A stretch of 61,600 nucleotides of DNA from Rhodospirillaceae bacterium (GCA_947476695.1 CANJRD010000020.1:1-61600), one strand, 5' to 3'; numbered from the stretch's first letter, positions 39,160 to 47,917 are shown. The notes: generated by a model from the sequence alone, not told the origin. Numbers and translations: made by a program.

Positions 39160-39846
39160 ATGAAGAAGTTCCTTCTACTCGGCGGGCTCACACTCGTCAT
39201 GGCGGCGCCAACGGCATCCGCGCAGCAGGCTGCGGCCCCGGCCCCGAAGCAACCCATGAGTTTCTTCGTCACCAGCGTCGGGGCGGGGAAGGGAACCGGC
39301 AACCTCGGCGGCATCGCCGGTGCCGACAAACATTGTCAGGCCCTCGCGCAAGCCGCCGGTGCCGGCAACAAGACCTGGCACGCCTACTTGAGTACGCAGG
39401 CGAAGAATGGCCAGCCGGCCGTCAATGCGCGTGACCGCATCGGCAAGGGGCCTTGGTACAACGCGGAGGGCGGATTGATCGCTAAAGATCTGGCCGAGTT
39501 GCAAGGCGACACGCTGGAGCTTGCCCGCAAGGGCAACATGATCAGCAAGCGCAGTGCGTTGACAGAAACCGGCGGACGTCCCAACAGTTCGGAAGAGAAC
39601 CCCAGCCATCACGACATCTTCACCGGCACGCAGCTCGACGGCACGGCGTTCACGGACGCCGATGATCACACCTGCAACAACTGGACGAGCGCCGACCCAA
39701 AAGCGCATGCGCGCATCGGTCATTTCGACCGTATGTCGAACTCCAGCACCTCTTGGGTGTCAGCGCATGAGACCGATGGCTGCGACGTTCCGGGCGTGCT
39801 CAAACGCGGCGGCGGCGGGCTCAATTATTGCTTCGCGATCGACTAG
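39160..39846 (+). CDS. Secreted lectin-fold protein (DUF1554-like)
   Basis: 228 residues after GAGGCGCAG, with a Sec signal cleaved near ASA-Q (about residue 21). The mature protein opens with FFVTSVGAGKGTGNLGGIAGADKHCQ, the pattern of the C-type-lectin/endostatin-like DUF1554 group known from Leptospira and other bacteria. It has a later CNNWTS motif and a C-terminal CF, giving probable disulfides. An in-frame start at 39091 would hide the signal and is rejected. It is an independent unit between two terminators. It may bind a glycan or other surface ligand; this is inference from fold only. Confidence 0.75.
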   Translation: MKKFLLLGGLTLVMAAPTASAQQAAAPAPKQPMSFFVTSVGAGKGTGNLGGIAGADKHCQALAQAAGAGNKTWHAYLSTQAKNGQPAVNARDRIGKGPWYNAEGGLIAKDLAELQGDTLELARKGNMISKRSALTETGGRPNSSEENPSHHDIFTGTQLDGTAFTDADDHTCNNWTSADPKAHARIGHFDRMSNSSTSWVSAHETDGCDVPGVLKRGGGGLNYCFAID

Positions 39847-39883
39847 GGCAAAATCTGCTCCGGTGGAAATCACCGATCGGCTG

Positions 39884-39918
39884 GCGGGTCGCAGATCTTC
39901 TGCGGCCCGCTTTGTTTT
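39884..39918 (+). terminator. Intrinsic terminator
   Basis: A 12-bp stem (GCGGGTCGCAGA with TCTGCGGCCCGC, one G-T pair, very short loop) followed by TTTGTTTT, downstream of the lectin-like gene. Confidence 0.8.
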
Positions 39919-40002
39919 GAGAAGCGGCAGGCCTGACGGCAAAACGTCCCCCGTTCGCGCGGCACGGAGGATGCTTCACGGAGCGGTAATTGACGCTTCG
40001 GA

Positions 40003-41253
40003 TCAGGCAGAGATGCGACGGTAAAGCGCCGGCGTAATCTTCTTCAGGTCGGCCACGCCGCACTGCTGCATGTCGACCTCAAGCTCGGTGCGCAGGATTT
40101 CGAGCACGCGCTCGACCCCCTTCTGACCGAATGAGCCTAAGCCCCAAATGTAGGGGCGGCCGATACCGCAGGCGGTCGCGCCCATCGCCAGGGCCTTCAG
40201 GACATCGGTGCCGCGGCGGAAGCCGCTATCGATGAGCACGGGGATTTTCTTTCCCGCGGCTTCCATGATTTCCGGCAAAGAATCGATCGATGAACGGCCG
40301 CTGTCTTCCGCGCGTCCGCCGTGGTTGGACACGATGAAGCCGTCCATGCCGTTCTGCACGCAAAGTTTCGCGTCTTCCGGCGTAATGATGCCCTTCAGCA
40401 GGATTTTCATCTTCGTCATGTCGCGGATGCGGCGGATCGTATCCCAAGTCAAATTGGGCGACAGCATGTTGACGCCCTTGGTATCGATCTCCGCGAAGGA
40501 GGGGCGGGGGCCGCGATCCTTGTGACAGTCCTCGCACACGCGGGTGTCGGTCTTCTGGATGCGCGCGAGCGTTTCCTGGTTTCGCCCGCCGGTGCGGTCG
40601 ACCGTGATCGCCATGACCTCGGTGCCGGCGGCCTCGGCATTCTTCACCAACTGCTTGGTGATCTCGAAGCTCGATGTTGCATAGAGCTGGAACCACACCG
40701 GTTGTCCGCGCGCCGCGTTCACGTCCTTCAACGACCGGGATGCGTGCGTCGAAAGGATCTGCAGGTGATTGCCGACCTTCGCGGCGGCTGCCGGGGCGAC
40801 TTCGCCTTGGAAGTCGACGTTGATATCCATCGCACGCTGGCCGCCGATAGGGCAGAGGAAGATCGGGCTGGAATAGGTCCGGCCGAACAGTTCCACCTTG
40901 GTGTCGATTTTCGAGACGTCGTTCAGGCGGCGCGGGCGCAGTTGGAACTTCAGGAAGTCCGCGCGATTGGCGCGCAATGTCACCTCGTCATCGATGCCTG
41001 CGGCCATATAGCCAAAGTGCGACGGCGGAATGTTCTGACGCGCGGCGACCTCGAAATCGAAGACGTTGATCGCTTCCTTCGGGTTCTTGATCGCCTTGGT
41101 GGTGTCCAGCGGCGCCCAAATCAGCGGGTCGGTCGGCTTCGGTATCGGCGAGATGAATTCATCCGCCGCCAGTGCCGCGGTGCTTCCGGCGAACAACGGG
41201 CTTGATGCGATGAATTGAATGAATTTGCGACGACTTGCTTCGCGAGTGTCCAT
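40003..41253 (-). CDS. Tat-exported FMN-dependent 2-hydroxyacid oxidase/dehydrogenase with CxxCH
   Basis: 416 residues after GGGGAGG. A twin-arginine signal ASRRKFIQFIASS (7-19) precedes a glycolate-oxidase/lactate-dehydrogenase barrel. Catalytic residues are visible: Lys287 (LLKGI), His311 and Arg314 (SNHGGR), and the C-terminal FMN phosphate segment (DSGFRRGTDVLKAL). Unusually, CEDCH at 240-244 is a heme-c attachment motif inside the variable loop between barrel strands. In the periplasm this could covalently bind heme and pass electrons from FMN to a cytochrome chain. Relatives lacking the motif use oxygen or quinone. The start at 41253 is favoured over a Met five codons upstream. Confidence 0.88.
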   Translation of the reverse strand: MDTREASRRKFIQFIASSPLFAGSTAALAADEFISPIPKPTDPLIWAPLDTTKAIKNPKEAINVFDFEVAARQNIPPSHFGYMAAGIDDEVTLRANRADFLKFQLRPRRLNDVSKIDTKVELFGRTYSSPIFLCPIGGQRAMDINVDFQGEVAPAAAAKVGNHLQILSTHASRSLKDVNAARGQPVWFQLYATSSFEITKQLVKNAEAAGTEVMAITVDRTGGRNQETLARIQKTDTRVCEDCHKDRGPRPSFAEIDTKGVNMLSPNLTWDTIRRIRDMTKMKILLKGIITPEDAKLCVQNGMDGFIVSNHGGRAEDSGRSSIDSLPEIMEAAGKKIPVLIDSGFRRGTDVLKALAMGATACGIGRPYIWGLGSFGQKGVERVLEILRTELEVDMQQCGVADLKKITPALYRRISA

Positions 41254-41272
41254 TTTTTGCCTCCCCAAAATG

Positions 41273-41311
41273 ACCCAGGCCCCGTCGTGGTCGAAGGGGC
41301 CTGGGTTTTTC
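41273..41311 (+). terminator. Strong hairpin with plus-strand T run
   Basis: An 11-bp perfect stem (ACCCAGGCCCC and complement, 12-base loop) followed by TTTTTC on the plus strand. Both flanking genes (TonB receptor and hydroxyacid oxidase) run on the minus strand. For them it is an intercistronic hairpin with only a weak U tract (CATTTT), so it may attenuate rather than stop readthrough. Confidence 0.65.
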
Positions 41312-41334
41312 TACGTTTATGCGGTGCGGCTGTT

Positions 41335-43830
41335 CTAGAAGTTGTACGTGCCCTTCAAGCCGAAGGTACGCTTCGAGGGCAGACCGAGACGGATTTCGTT
41401 CAGCACGGCACCACCGGCCAAGCCGGCCGGGTTCGCCGCCGTGTAGCACGGCGGGCAAGCGACGCCGGCTGCCTGGCTGTACACCAGGTCGTTGCCCTTG
41501 ATGGCGTCCGTGAAGGTCCGGTCGTTGAACAGGTTCTTCACATAGAAGTCGATGCTGAAGCCCGACTGTTCATGGTTCGCCACGAAGTGGTAGTCGAACA
41601 TGTGGCGGCCGCGGATCCAAGCGACGTTGGTCGGGTCGATGTAGCGCTTGCTGTTGTAGCGATAATCAAGACGCGTCGTGAAACCCCAATCGCCGATCAG
41701 ATGTCCCGTGTACTGCGGTGACAAGCTGGCGGTCCATTGCGGAACCTGGTCGAGCTGGTTGCCCGTCACGACCGTGCTGTTGCGGATCTTCAAGCCGTCC
41801 GGCGTGAAGACATAGGCTTTGTAACGCGCGACTTCGTAATCGACCGTACCGTCGATGGTCAGGCCTTCCATCAGGGCGACATTGGCTTCGAGTTCGATGC
41901 CCTTCAGATCGACGGCGCCGACGTTTGAGATGACGCTGATCGCCTGGTTCGTGCCCGCGGCGTTGATGATCGACTGCGAGTTCGAGACCTGGCCCAGCCG
42001 CCACGGCATGTAGTACGCCGCAACGGTGGTGCGCAGGTGGTTGTCGAGCCAGGTGCCCTTGTGACCGATTTCGAAGTTATCGAGTTTTTCCTGGGCGTAG
42101 GTCAGGTTGGTGCCGAGGGTCGACAGCTTCGCAAGGTCAACCGCGGGCAGGCCTTGCAGTGCCGTGTTGAAGCCACCCGGGCGATAACCGCGCGCGAAGG
42201 TCGCGTAGGCCATCGAGTCCGGCGTGATCTTGTAGTTCACCGTCGCGCGCGGTGAGAAGCTCTTGAACGTGTCGGCGAAGCGCGTGCCGAGCGTCGGGAA
42301 GAGCTGCCGTTGCACGATGTGATCCCACTGGTAGCGGGCTTCGAGGTTCACTGTCAGGGCGTCGGTGAAGTCGTAGTAGATGCCGCCGAAGACGGCCGGC
42401 GTGACAACCGAGTTCTTCGACTGCGATTGGGTCGAACGGCCCGATTGCTGATTGCCGAAGTTGCTGCCACCCGGCTGCAGGTTCGTGAAGATGTTGGCGC
42501 CCACCGTGCCGCGCAGGCGGTTGGCTGCCGGTGACGATACACGCACTTCCAAGCTCGCGTCTTTCTGCTGGCTTTGGTTCATCAGGAAGTAGCGGTTCTG
42601 CGGCGGTGTGAAGCAGAGCGCATTCGCGGCCGTTCCGGGCGCAGCGGCGCAGGCGGCCGCCAAGGCCCCCGGCGTTGCCGGACGCAACGGGTTCGGCAGG
42701 TAGCCGATGTCACGCTGCTGCTGGTCGTACAGGTTCTGCTGCTTCGTGCGGTCGTAGGAGAAAATGCTGCTGATGTTCCACTGGCCTTCGGTCTCGTAAT
42801 CGATGCGCGCATGGAAGTTGTGCGCGATGCGCTTGATACCGAAGTGATCGATCCAGCTGACGGGGAACGGAACCGGATAGCGGCGGGCGTTGCCGAACAG
42901 CTCGCTCTGCATGTAGGCGTCGATGGTCGACTGCACGGAGATCTCGCGCGGATCCATCGCGTTGGCTTGCGGAAGTTGGCCGCAATAGTACGGGCCGCCC
43001 GTGCCGCCGAGTTGGCAGTTCAGCACTGGGCTCGTGCCAAAGGTGCCGATCTTGATCGCGGCGGCCGGCGGCGGGCCGTCTTCGTCCTTCGTGTACGAGT
43101 AGTAGATTTGTACCTTCAACGCGTCGGTCGGCGTCACAAGGAACGAGAGCGAGGCGGCATTCGTATCCTGCTCGCCGAGACGCTCGCCGGTATTGATGCC
43201 GTTACGATACTGACCGCCGAAGTGATACTTGCGGATGTTGGCGCGCACGCCGAGCTTGTCCGCAATGAGCGGCCCCGAGAGCGCCAGGCTGCCGTCGTAG
43301 CCGCCGTAAGAGTAGAAGTCGGCGGTCAGGCGACCCGTGAAGTGGTCGGTCGGCGTTTTGGTGACGTAGTTCACCGCGCCGGAATAGGTCGAACGGCCGA
43401 AGTACACCGACTGCGGCCCCTTCAGCACTTCGACGCGCTCGACGTCGCCGACGAACGGTTCGCCGCTGCCCGCATAGGGCGCGCCGTCGATGAAGACGGA
43501 GGCGGCTTGCGAGGCGGTCGAAAGGCCACGGAAGGCGAGACGGCGGTTACCGCGATCCTGGTGACCGTTACCCACCGTGCCGAGATAGGCGAAGAGGCCC
43601 GGCGTGAAGCCGGCGAGGTCGATGATGCTCTTGAGACCGCGGTCGTCGATGGAATCCGCCGTCATGGCGGTGATGGCGATCGGCACCTGCATCAGGTTTT
43701 CTTCGACGCGACGCGCCGTCACGACGATTTCTTCGAGCCCAGAACCCTGTGCGTAGGCCGTGGTGATCGGTACGACCGCCGTGATGGCCATCGAAGCCAA
43801 AAGCGTGGTCTGCATAAAGTAATGACGCAT
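41335..43830 (-). CDS. TonB-dependent outer-membrane receptor
   Basis: 831 residues after GGGAGGGAAACT. A Sec signal (AYA-Q near 27) runs directly into the TonB box (EEIVVTARR). The plug contains VEVLKGPQSVYFGRSTYSGAVN and the barrel ends in the C-terminal aromatic (YNF). It shares blocks of near identity with the receptor at 36.5-39.0 kb, including the GGTGGPYYCGQLP loop, so the two are paralogues, probably with different ligands. An internal Ala/Cys-rich insert (ALAAACAAAPG) is unique to this copy. The hydroxyacid oxidase gene follows 81 bases downstream on the same strand, separated by a hairpin. An in-frame Met at 43899 is rejected in favour of the well-placed ribosome site. Confidence 0.93.
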   Translation of the reverse strand: MRHYFMQTTLLASMAITAVVPITTAYAQGSGLEEIVVTARRVEENLMQVPIAITAMTADSIDDRGLKSIIDLAGFTPGLFAYLGTVGNGHQDRGNRRLAFRGLSTASQAASVFIDGAPYAGSGEPFVGDVERVEVLKGPQSVYFGRSTYSGAVNYVTKTPTDHFTGRLTADFYSYGGYDGSLALSGPLIADKLGVRANIRKYHFGGQYRNGINTGERLGEQDTNAASLSFLVTPTDALKVQIYYSYTKDEDGPPPAAAIKIGTFGTSPVLNCQLGGTGGPYYCGQLPQANAMDPREISVQSTIDAYMQSELFGNARRYPVPFPVSWIDHFGIKRIAHNFHARIDYETEGQWNISSIFSYDRTKQQNLYDQQQRDIGYLPNPLRPATPGALAAACAAAPGTAANALCFTPPQNRYFLMNQSQQKDASLEVRVSSPAANRLRGTVGANIFTNLQPGGSNFGNQQSGRSTQSQSKNSVVTPAVFGGIYYDFTDALTVNLEARYQWDHIVQRQLFPTLGTRFADTFKSFSPRATVNYKITPDSMAYATFARGYRPGGFNTALQGLPAVDLAKLSTLGTNLTYAQEKLDNFEIGHKGTWLDNHLRTTVAAYYMPWRLGQVSNSQSIINAAGTNQAISVISNVGAVDLKGIELEANVALMEGLTIDGTVDYEVARYKAYVFTPDGLKIRNSTVVTGNQLDQVPQWTASLSPQYTGHLIGDWGFTTRLDYRYNSKRYIDPTNVAWIRGRHMFDYHFVANHEQSGFSIDFYVKNLFNDRTFTDAIKGNDLVYSQAAGVACPPCYTAANPAGLAGGAVLNEIRLGLPSKRTFGLKGTYNF

Positions 43831-43911
43831 AGTTTCCCTCCCCCGAGAGTTGCGGTTTAAAAACGAAGCTGCGTGTCCAACCTCAAATGTATTGTCCACT
43901 CACAAAGCGGG

Positions 43912-43940
43912 ATTGTGGGTTGTATAACCTAGGGGGTCAA
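43912..43940 (-). promoter_or_regulatory. Candidate sigma-70 promoter for TonB receptor
   Basis: On the minus strand TTGACC is followed after 17 bases by CACAAT, about 80 bases upstream of the receptor start, in the AT-richest part of the gap. This is a moderate match only. Confidence 0.35.
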
Positions 43941-44099
43941 CTCGCTTTGCCGGATAGCGATACAGTTATTTAGAAAGTGTATACGCTCGCGGCAGTGACA
44001 TTTCACAGGCTGGAACCACTTCTTAAGGAACGGCATCTAGGCTCCAAGCGTCGAGGACTGTGCGGGTAAGCCGCGCGGCCCGGCGCAACGGGGACCGTC

Positions 44100-47054
44100 A
44101 TGGTGCAAGAACTGCGTCACGAAGACGAAGCGATTGTCTTTGATCCGGAACAGCGCGAACGGGCCGCCGCCGCCGCGAAAACCGCGCATATACGCAAGCC
44201 GCCCTTTGGCCTGCGCGCGCCATCGTTCCCCACGCCCACCCCTGAACCCGGCGACATGACGTCGCAGACGGAGTTGCCGAGCCTCGCGGTCGCGCATTCC
44301 GGGCGCTCGGTCTCGGTGGCCGCGGTTCTCACAACGCTTTGGTCGCTGGCCTACGGGATCTACATCACCACGACCATCGGTTGGAACGCCATGTTCACGC
44401 TGCTGCCGGATCAGTTCGGCAGCTTCATGGCGATGTGGTTCCTGCCGCTTGCCTTCCTATGGCTCGTGGTCGCGTACATCGATCGCGGTCGCCACATCAG
44501 CCGCGAGACCGCGGTGCTGCGCGCCCATCTCATGCAGCTGACTTATCCGTCCGAGCATGCGACGGCGCGTGTGAACGCGATCACCGCGTCGTTGAAGGAT
44601 CAGGCGCAAATCCTGTCCGAAGCGACCGACAGCGCGGTCAAGCAGGTCCAGAAACTGCAAGCGAACTTCGTGCGCGACATCGAAAAGCTGTCCAGCGTTA
44701 CCGGCGCGCTCGATTCAGGTGCCTCGACGTCCGCCGCCGCCGTCACCGATCAGGTCACGAAGCTGAAGGCCGTTATCGATTCCGCCGCCGACGTGAACCT
44801 TAAGATTGAAGATGCGCTGCGCCGTCAGCATGAGTTCATCCGCACCGCCAGCCAGAAGACGCTCAACGAAGTGAACGGCATGGGCCAGTCGCTCGCCGGT
44901 CAGGTGACGAACCTCGCCACCGCGACCGAACGCGCGCGCGGCATGAGCGCCGCCATCGCCACCCAGTTGCAGGATCAGGAGCGCGCGCTCGCCCGCGCCG
45001 GTGAAACCGCGAAGAGTTACGCCGACGAGATGGGCCGCGCCGTCGCCGCCAATACCGCGCAGATGGAAGAAGCGGCGCGCCGCGCCGAAGCCGTCACCAC
45101 CGATATCGCCGATACGCTCGTCGCCCAGGCGCAGAGCCTTGAAGTGGTGTTCGACAAGCAGCGCGGGGAACTGGCCGCCGCCGGTGATCGCATCGAGGAT
45201 CAGACCAGCAAGGTCACCGCGCGCCTGCAACAGCAGACCGCGAACCTCGATCAGGTCATGGAACGCGTGCTCAGCCGCGTGCGCATCGTCGAGGAAGCGC
45301 TCGCGATTCAGACCAAGGAACTCGGTGCCGCCTCCGACGGCGCGGTCGCCAAACTGCGTCTCGTCGAGACGATGGTGAAGCGTCAGGCTGAATCGGTCGC
45401 TGATGCGGCGACGCGCGTAGAGAACCGCCTTGCGGCGTCCGCCGATGAATTCGGGCTGCGGTCGCGCACCGTCACCGAAAAGTTCGAGCGCGCCACGGCG
45501 GACCTCGAGAAAGCCTCCAACATCGCCATCGGCCGCGCCGAGGCGATGGGTCAGATCTCCGATATCGTCATCCAGAAGATCGACACGGTCGGCGCCCGCG
45601 TGCGTGAACACGCTGAACAGTTGGCGAATTCCGCCGGCCGCGCGGCCACGCAGGCCGATGCGATCCGCGACAGCTTGCGCCGCCAGAACGACGAACTGGA
45701 AAGTGCCGCGAACACGCTCACCACGCACGTCAAGCTCAGCGAGACCGCGCTGGCGCAGCAGGCCCGCCAGATGGGCACGACGTCGGAGCAAGTCTTGGCG
45801 CACGTTCGCTCGATGTCCGACATCCTGACGCAGAACTCCTCGGAGCTGATGCAGGTGACGGCGCGCGTGACGAAGGAACTGGAATCCATCCGCGAGTCCC
45901 TCGAGATGACCGCGCGTCAGGTCACCGATACCGTGTCGCACTCCGTTGTGAAGACCAAGGATGTCAGCCGCGAGATCGGCGCCGAAGTGCAGGCGTTCTC
46001 CTCGACCACCAGCCAGGTGGCGAAAGACATGCAGCAGGTGCTCAACACCGTCGAAACCTGCAAGGACTCGCTGCGCGCGGCGACCGATGTTGCCAACCAG
46101 CGCCTCAAGGAAGCGGCGGACTCGTTCAACACCCAGGCCGGCGGCCTGGATAAGGCGGCGATGCGCGCCACCGAAACATTGGCGATGGTCGGCGATCAGC
46201 TGCGTCAACGCGCCGAGGCCGTCACGGGCAATGCCGACGACGCGCAGCTGCGCCTGAACGGTTTCCGCGATGCCCTGTCGAAGCTCATGCTCGACTTCGA
46301 GGATTCCACCAACCGCGGCGCGGCACAGGTGACCGTCGCGGGCGACAAGATGCGTCAGTCCCTGGGCGAATTCGCCGAGACGTCGGAAAAGATCGCCGGC
46401 GGTTCGCGTGCCACGGGCGAGGCCTTCCGCCAACAGCTGCATAGCCTCGGCAAGTCCGCCGACGAAGCCGTGGCCCGCGTGGAAGTCGTGCTCAAGACGC
46501 TGCGCAAGCACGCCGAAAGCCTGGTCGAAGCGTCCAACGGCATCACCGAACAAACCGGCCGCGCTGGCGCCACCTTCGCGCGTCAGGTCGACCAGCTTGT
46601 CTCGACGACCGTGCGTGCCTCCGAAACGGCGCGTCAGCTCGAAGAGACCCACGAGCGCGCCCAGACCGGCAAGTTCCTGGATCACACCAGCTATGTCATC
46701 GAGCAGCTGCACAGCCTGACCGTCGACATCGCGCGCATCTTCCAGCCCTCCGTCGAGGAAGAGCTGTGGAAGCGCTACTACAAGGGCGATCAGGGCGTGT
46801 TCCTGCGTCACATCACCAAGACGCTGAGCCGCCAGAAGGTCGAAGCTATCCAGCGCCAGTTCCAGACCGACGAGAAGTTCCGGTCCTACGTCATGCGCTA
46901 TCTGAAGGAATACTCGGCGCTCATCAAGCACGCGCGCGCGACAGATCGCTCCGAGGTGCTGACGACCACGTTCTCCACCTCCGACATGGGCAAGCTCTAC
47001 ATGCTTCTGTCCAAGGCGATGGAAGCGGGCGCGGCCGAGCAGGCCGTCGGCTAA
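44100..47054 (+). CDS. Giant membrane-anchored coiled-coil protein
   Basis: 984 residues. An N-terminal soluble Pro/Ala-rich segment (1-70) is followed by two membrane helices (about 72-92 and 107-126). About 700 residues of heptad-rich, Ala/Gln/Glu-rich helix follow (about 140-850), resembling methyl-accepting-protein or apolipoprotein-like coiled coils. It ends in a compact, less repetitive domain (about 860-975) rich in aromatic and charged residues (for example EELWKRYYKGDQGVFLRH). No HAMP or MCP signalling hairpin was recognised. The overall plan recalls polarity or envelope scaffold proteins of alphaproteobacteria such as TipN, but similarity is architectural only. It is a single-gene unit with a GGGGA ribosome site and a strong terminator. 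Confidence 0.82.
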   Translation: MVQELRHEDEAIVFDPEQRERAAAAAKTAHIRKPPFGLRAPSFPTPTPEPGDMTSQTELPSLAVAHSGRSVSVAAVLTTLWSLAYGIYITTTIGWNAMFTLLPDQFGSFMAMWFLPLAFLWLVVAYIDRGRHISRETAVLRAHLMQLTYPSEHATARVNAITASLKDQAQILSEATDSAVKQVQKLQANFVRDIEKLSSVTGALDSGASTSAAAVTDQVTKLKAVIDSAADVNLKIEDALRRQHEFIRTASQKTLNEVNGMGQSLAGQVTNLATATERARGMSAAIATQLQDQERALARAGETAKSYADEMGRAVAANTAQMEEAARRAEAVTTDIADTLVAQAQSLEVVFDKQRGELAAAGDRIEDQTSKVTARLQQQTANLDQVMERVLSRVRIVEEALAIQTKELGAASDGAVAKLRLVETMVKRQAESVADAATRVENRLAASADEFGLRSRTVTEKFERATADLEKASNIAIGRAEAMGQISDIVIQKIDTVGARVREHAEQLANSAGRAATQADAIRDSLRRQNDELESAANTLTTHVKLSETALAQQARQMGTTSEQVLAHVRSMSDILTQNSSELMQVTARVTKELESIRESLEMTARQVTDTVSHSVVKTKDVSREIGAEVQAFSSTTSQVAKDMQQVLNTVETCKDSLRAATDVANQRLKEAADSFNTQAGGLDKAAMRATETLAMVGDQLRQRAEAVTGNADDAQLRLNGFRDALSKLMLDFEDSTNRGAAQVTVAGDKMRQSLGEFAETSEKIAGGSRATGEAFRQQLHSLGKSADEAVARVEVVLKTLRKHAESLVEASNGITEQTGRAGATFARQVDQLVSTTVRASETARQLEETHERAQTGKFLDHTSYVIEQLHSLTVDIARIFQPSVEEELWKRYYKGDQGVFLRHITKTLSRQKVEAIQRQFQTDEKFRSYVMRYLKEYSALIKHARATDRSEVLTTTFSTSDMGKLYMLLSKAMEAGAAEQAVG

Positions 47055-47086
47055 ACAGACGAAGCTCGACAGAAGACGAGCTCTTC

Positions 47087-47125
47087 AAGTCCCGCGCGTC
47101 ATCGCACGCGCGGGACTTTTCTTTT
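47087..47125 (+). terminator. Intrinsic terminator
   Basis: A 12-bp perfect stem (AAGTCCCGCGCG and complement, 8-base loop) followed by TTCTTTT, behind the coiled-coil gene. Confidence 0.9.
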
Positions 47126-47152
47126 GAGCCTATGCACAACTAGGCTCGCCGT

Positions 47153-47917
47153 TTAGAGGGCGATCTTCCAGTATGTGAGAACATCTTTTACTTCGTCTCG
47201 AGGATAATTTGGTCCCGCAGACGAAAGGTCATGGGAGATGGATGCTAAACGCTTTTTCGCTCGCGATCGAATACGAGCGGTAAGCGGGACAACACCCAGC
47301 GGCAACTTTTCGTGCAGCGTTCTGGGCCAACTTTCGGGATAGGCATCCCAGTCGGTCCATGCGTCGAGAGCGGAGTTCGTAGTAAACAGGCTCTCGTGAT
47401 CACATCTCCATCCATATAAATTGTGGGCGCAAATTCTGAGCAATGCCTTCACCTCTGGCATTACGTCCGTAAACGCTTTAAGCGGCGTGGGAAGTAAGAC
47501 CATGTTCGCAATGCAGGAAAAGAAACGGCGATCCATTGCAATCAGATTTGACCGCTGAAACGTCGGATCATCTAGTCCCCAAATGTGGCAGCAAGTCCAA
47601 TTCGTTCGCAGTTTCTTGGTAAGGCCGAGGGCCTGCGTGATCGCTTTGTTGGCGTGGACGTTACACTCACCTTTGTGAATTGCGTTGCCCGTGGCGCGAC
47701 TTGTGTTCATCTGAGGTTCCAGCCACCCCTTCTTGTAAAACAATCCACGTCGGGCGTGTTCGGGATACCACACAGGTAGGAGATGAAATGTTTCTGGGGC
47801 TACCCAAAGTGCTGTTCTCTCAATGAGGGACATTATGTCCCGCAGGGTCATAACTTTACGCAGTGTCTCAAGTCCGTCCTCGATTTCGAATAGCTTCGCT
47901 TCGTCTGGTCGCTTCAC
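47153..47917 (-). CDS. Hypothetical protein of foreign composition, possible HNH-like nuclease
   Basis: 254 residues in DNA that is clearly AT-richer than the rest of the window, with codon use (many A/T third positions) unlike its neighbours. There is no signal or membrane segment. The centre carries clustered Cys, His and Asn residues: HKGECNVHANK (81-91), NWTCCHIWG (106-114) and CIANMVLLPTPLKAFTD (135-151). The H-x-N-x-TD order recalls HNH endonucleases such as those in restriction or mobile elements, but this is a weak visual match. No partner methylase, integrase or transposase is adjacent. It was probably acquired horizontally. Confidence 0.65.
   Translation of the reverse strand: MKRPDEAKLFEIEDGLETLRKVMTLRDIMSLIERTALWVAPETFHLLPVWYPEHARRGLFYKKGWLEPQMNTSRATGNAIHKGECNVHANKAITQALGLTKKLRTNWTCCHIWGLDDPTFQRSNLIAMDRRFFSCIANMVLLPTPLKAFTDVMPEVKALLRICAHNLYGWRCDHESLFTTNSALDAWTDWDAYPESWPRTLHEKLPLGVVPLTARIRSRAKKRLASISHDLSSAGPNYPRDEVKDVLTYWKIAL

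Noticed and set aside
44715-46931. 738-codon minus-strand frame
   Set aside because: Mirror of the heptad-rich coiled-coil gene; a long frame is expected from its codon bias.
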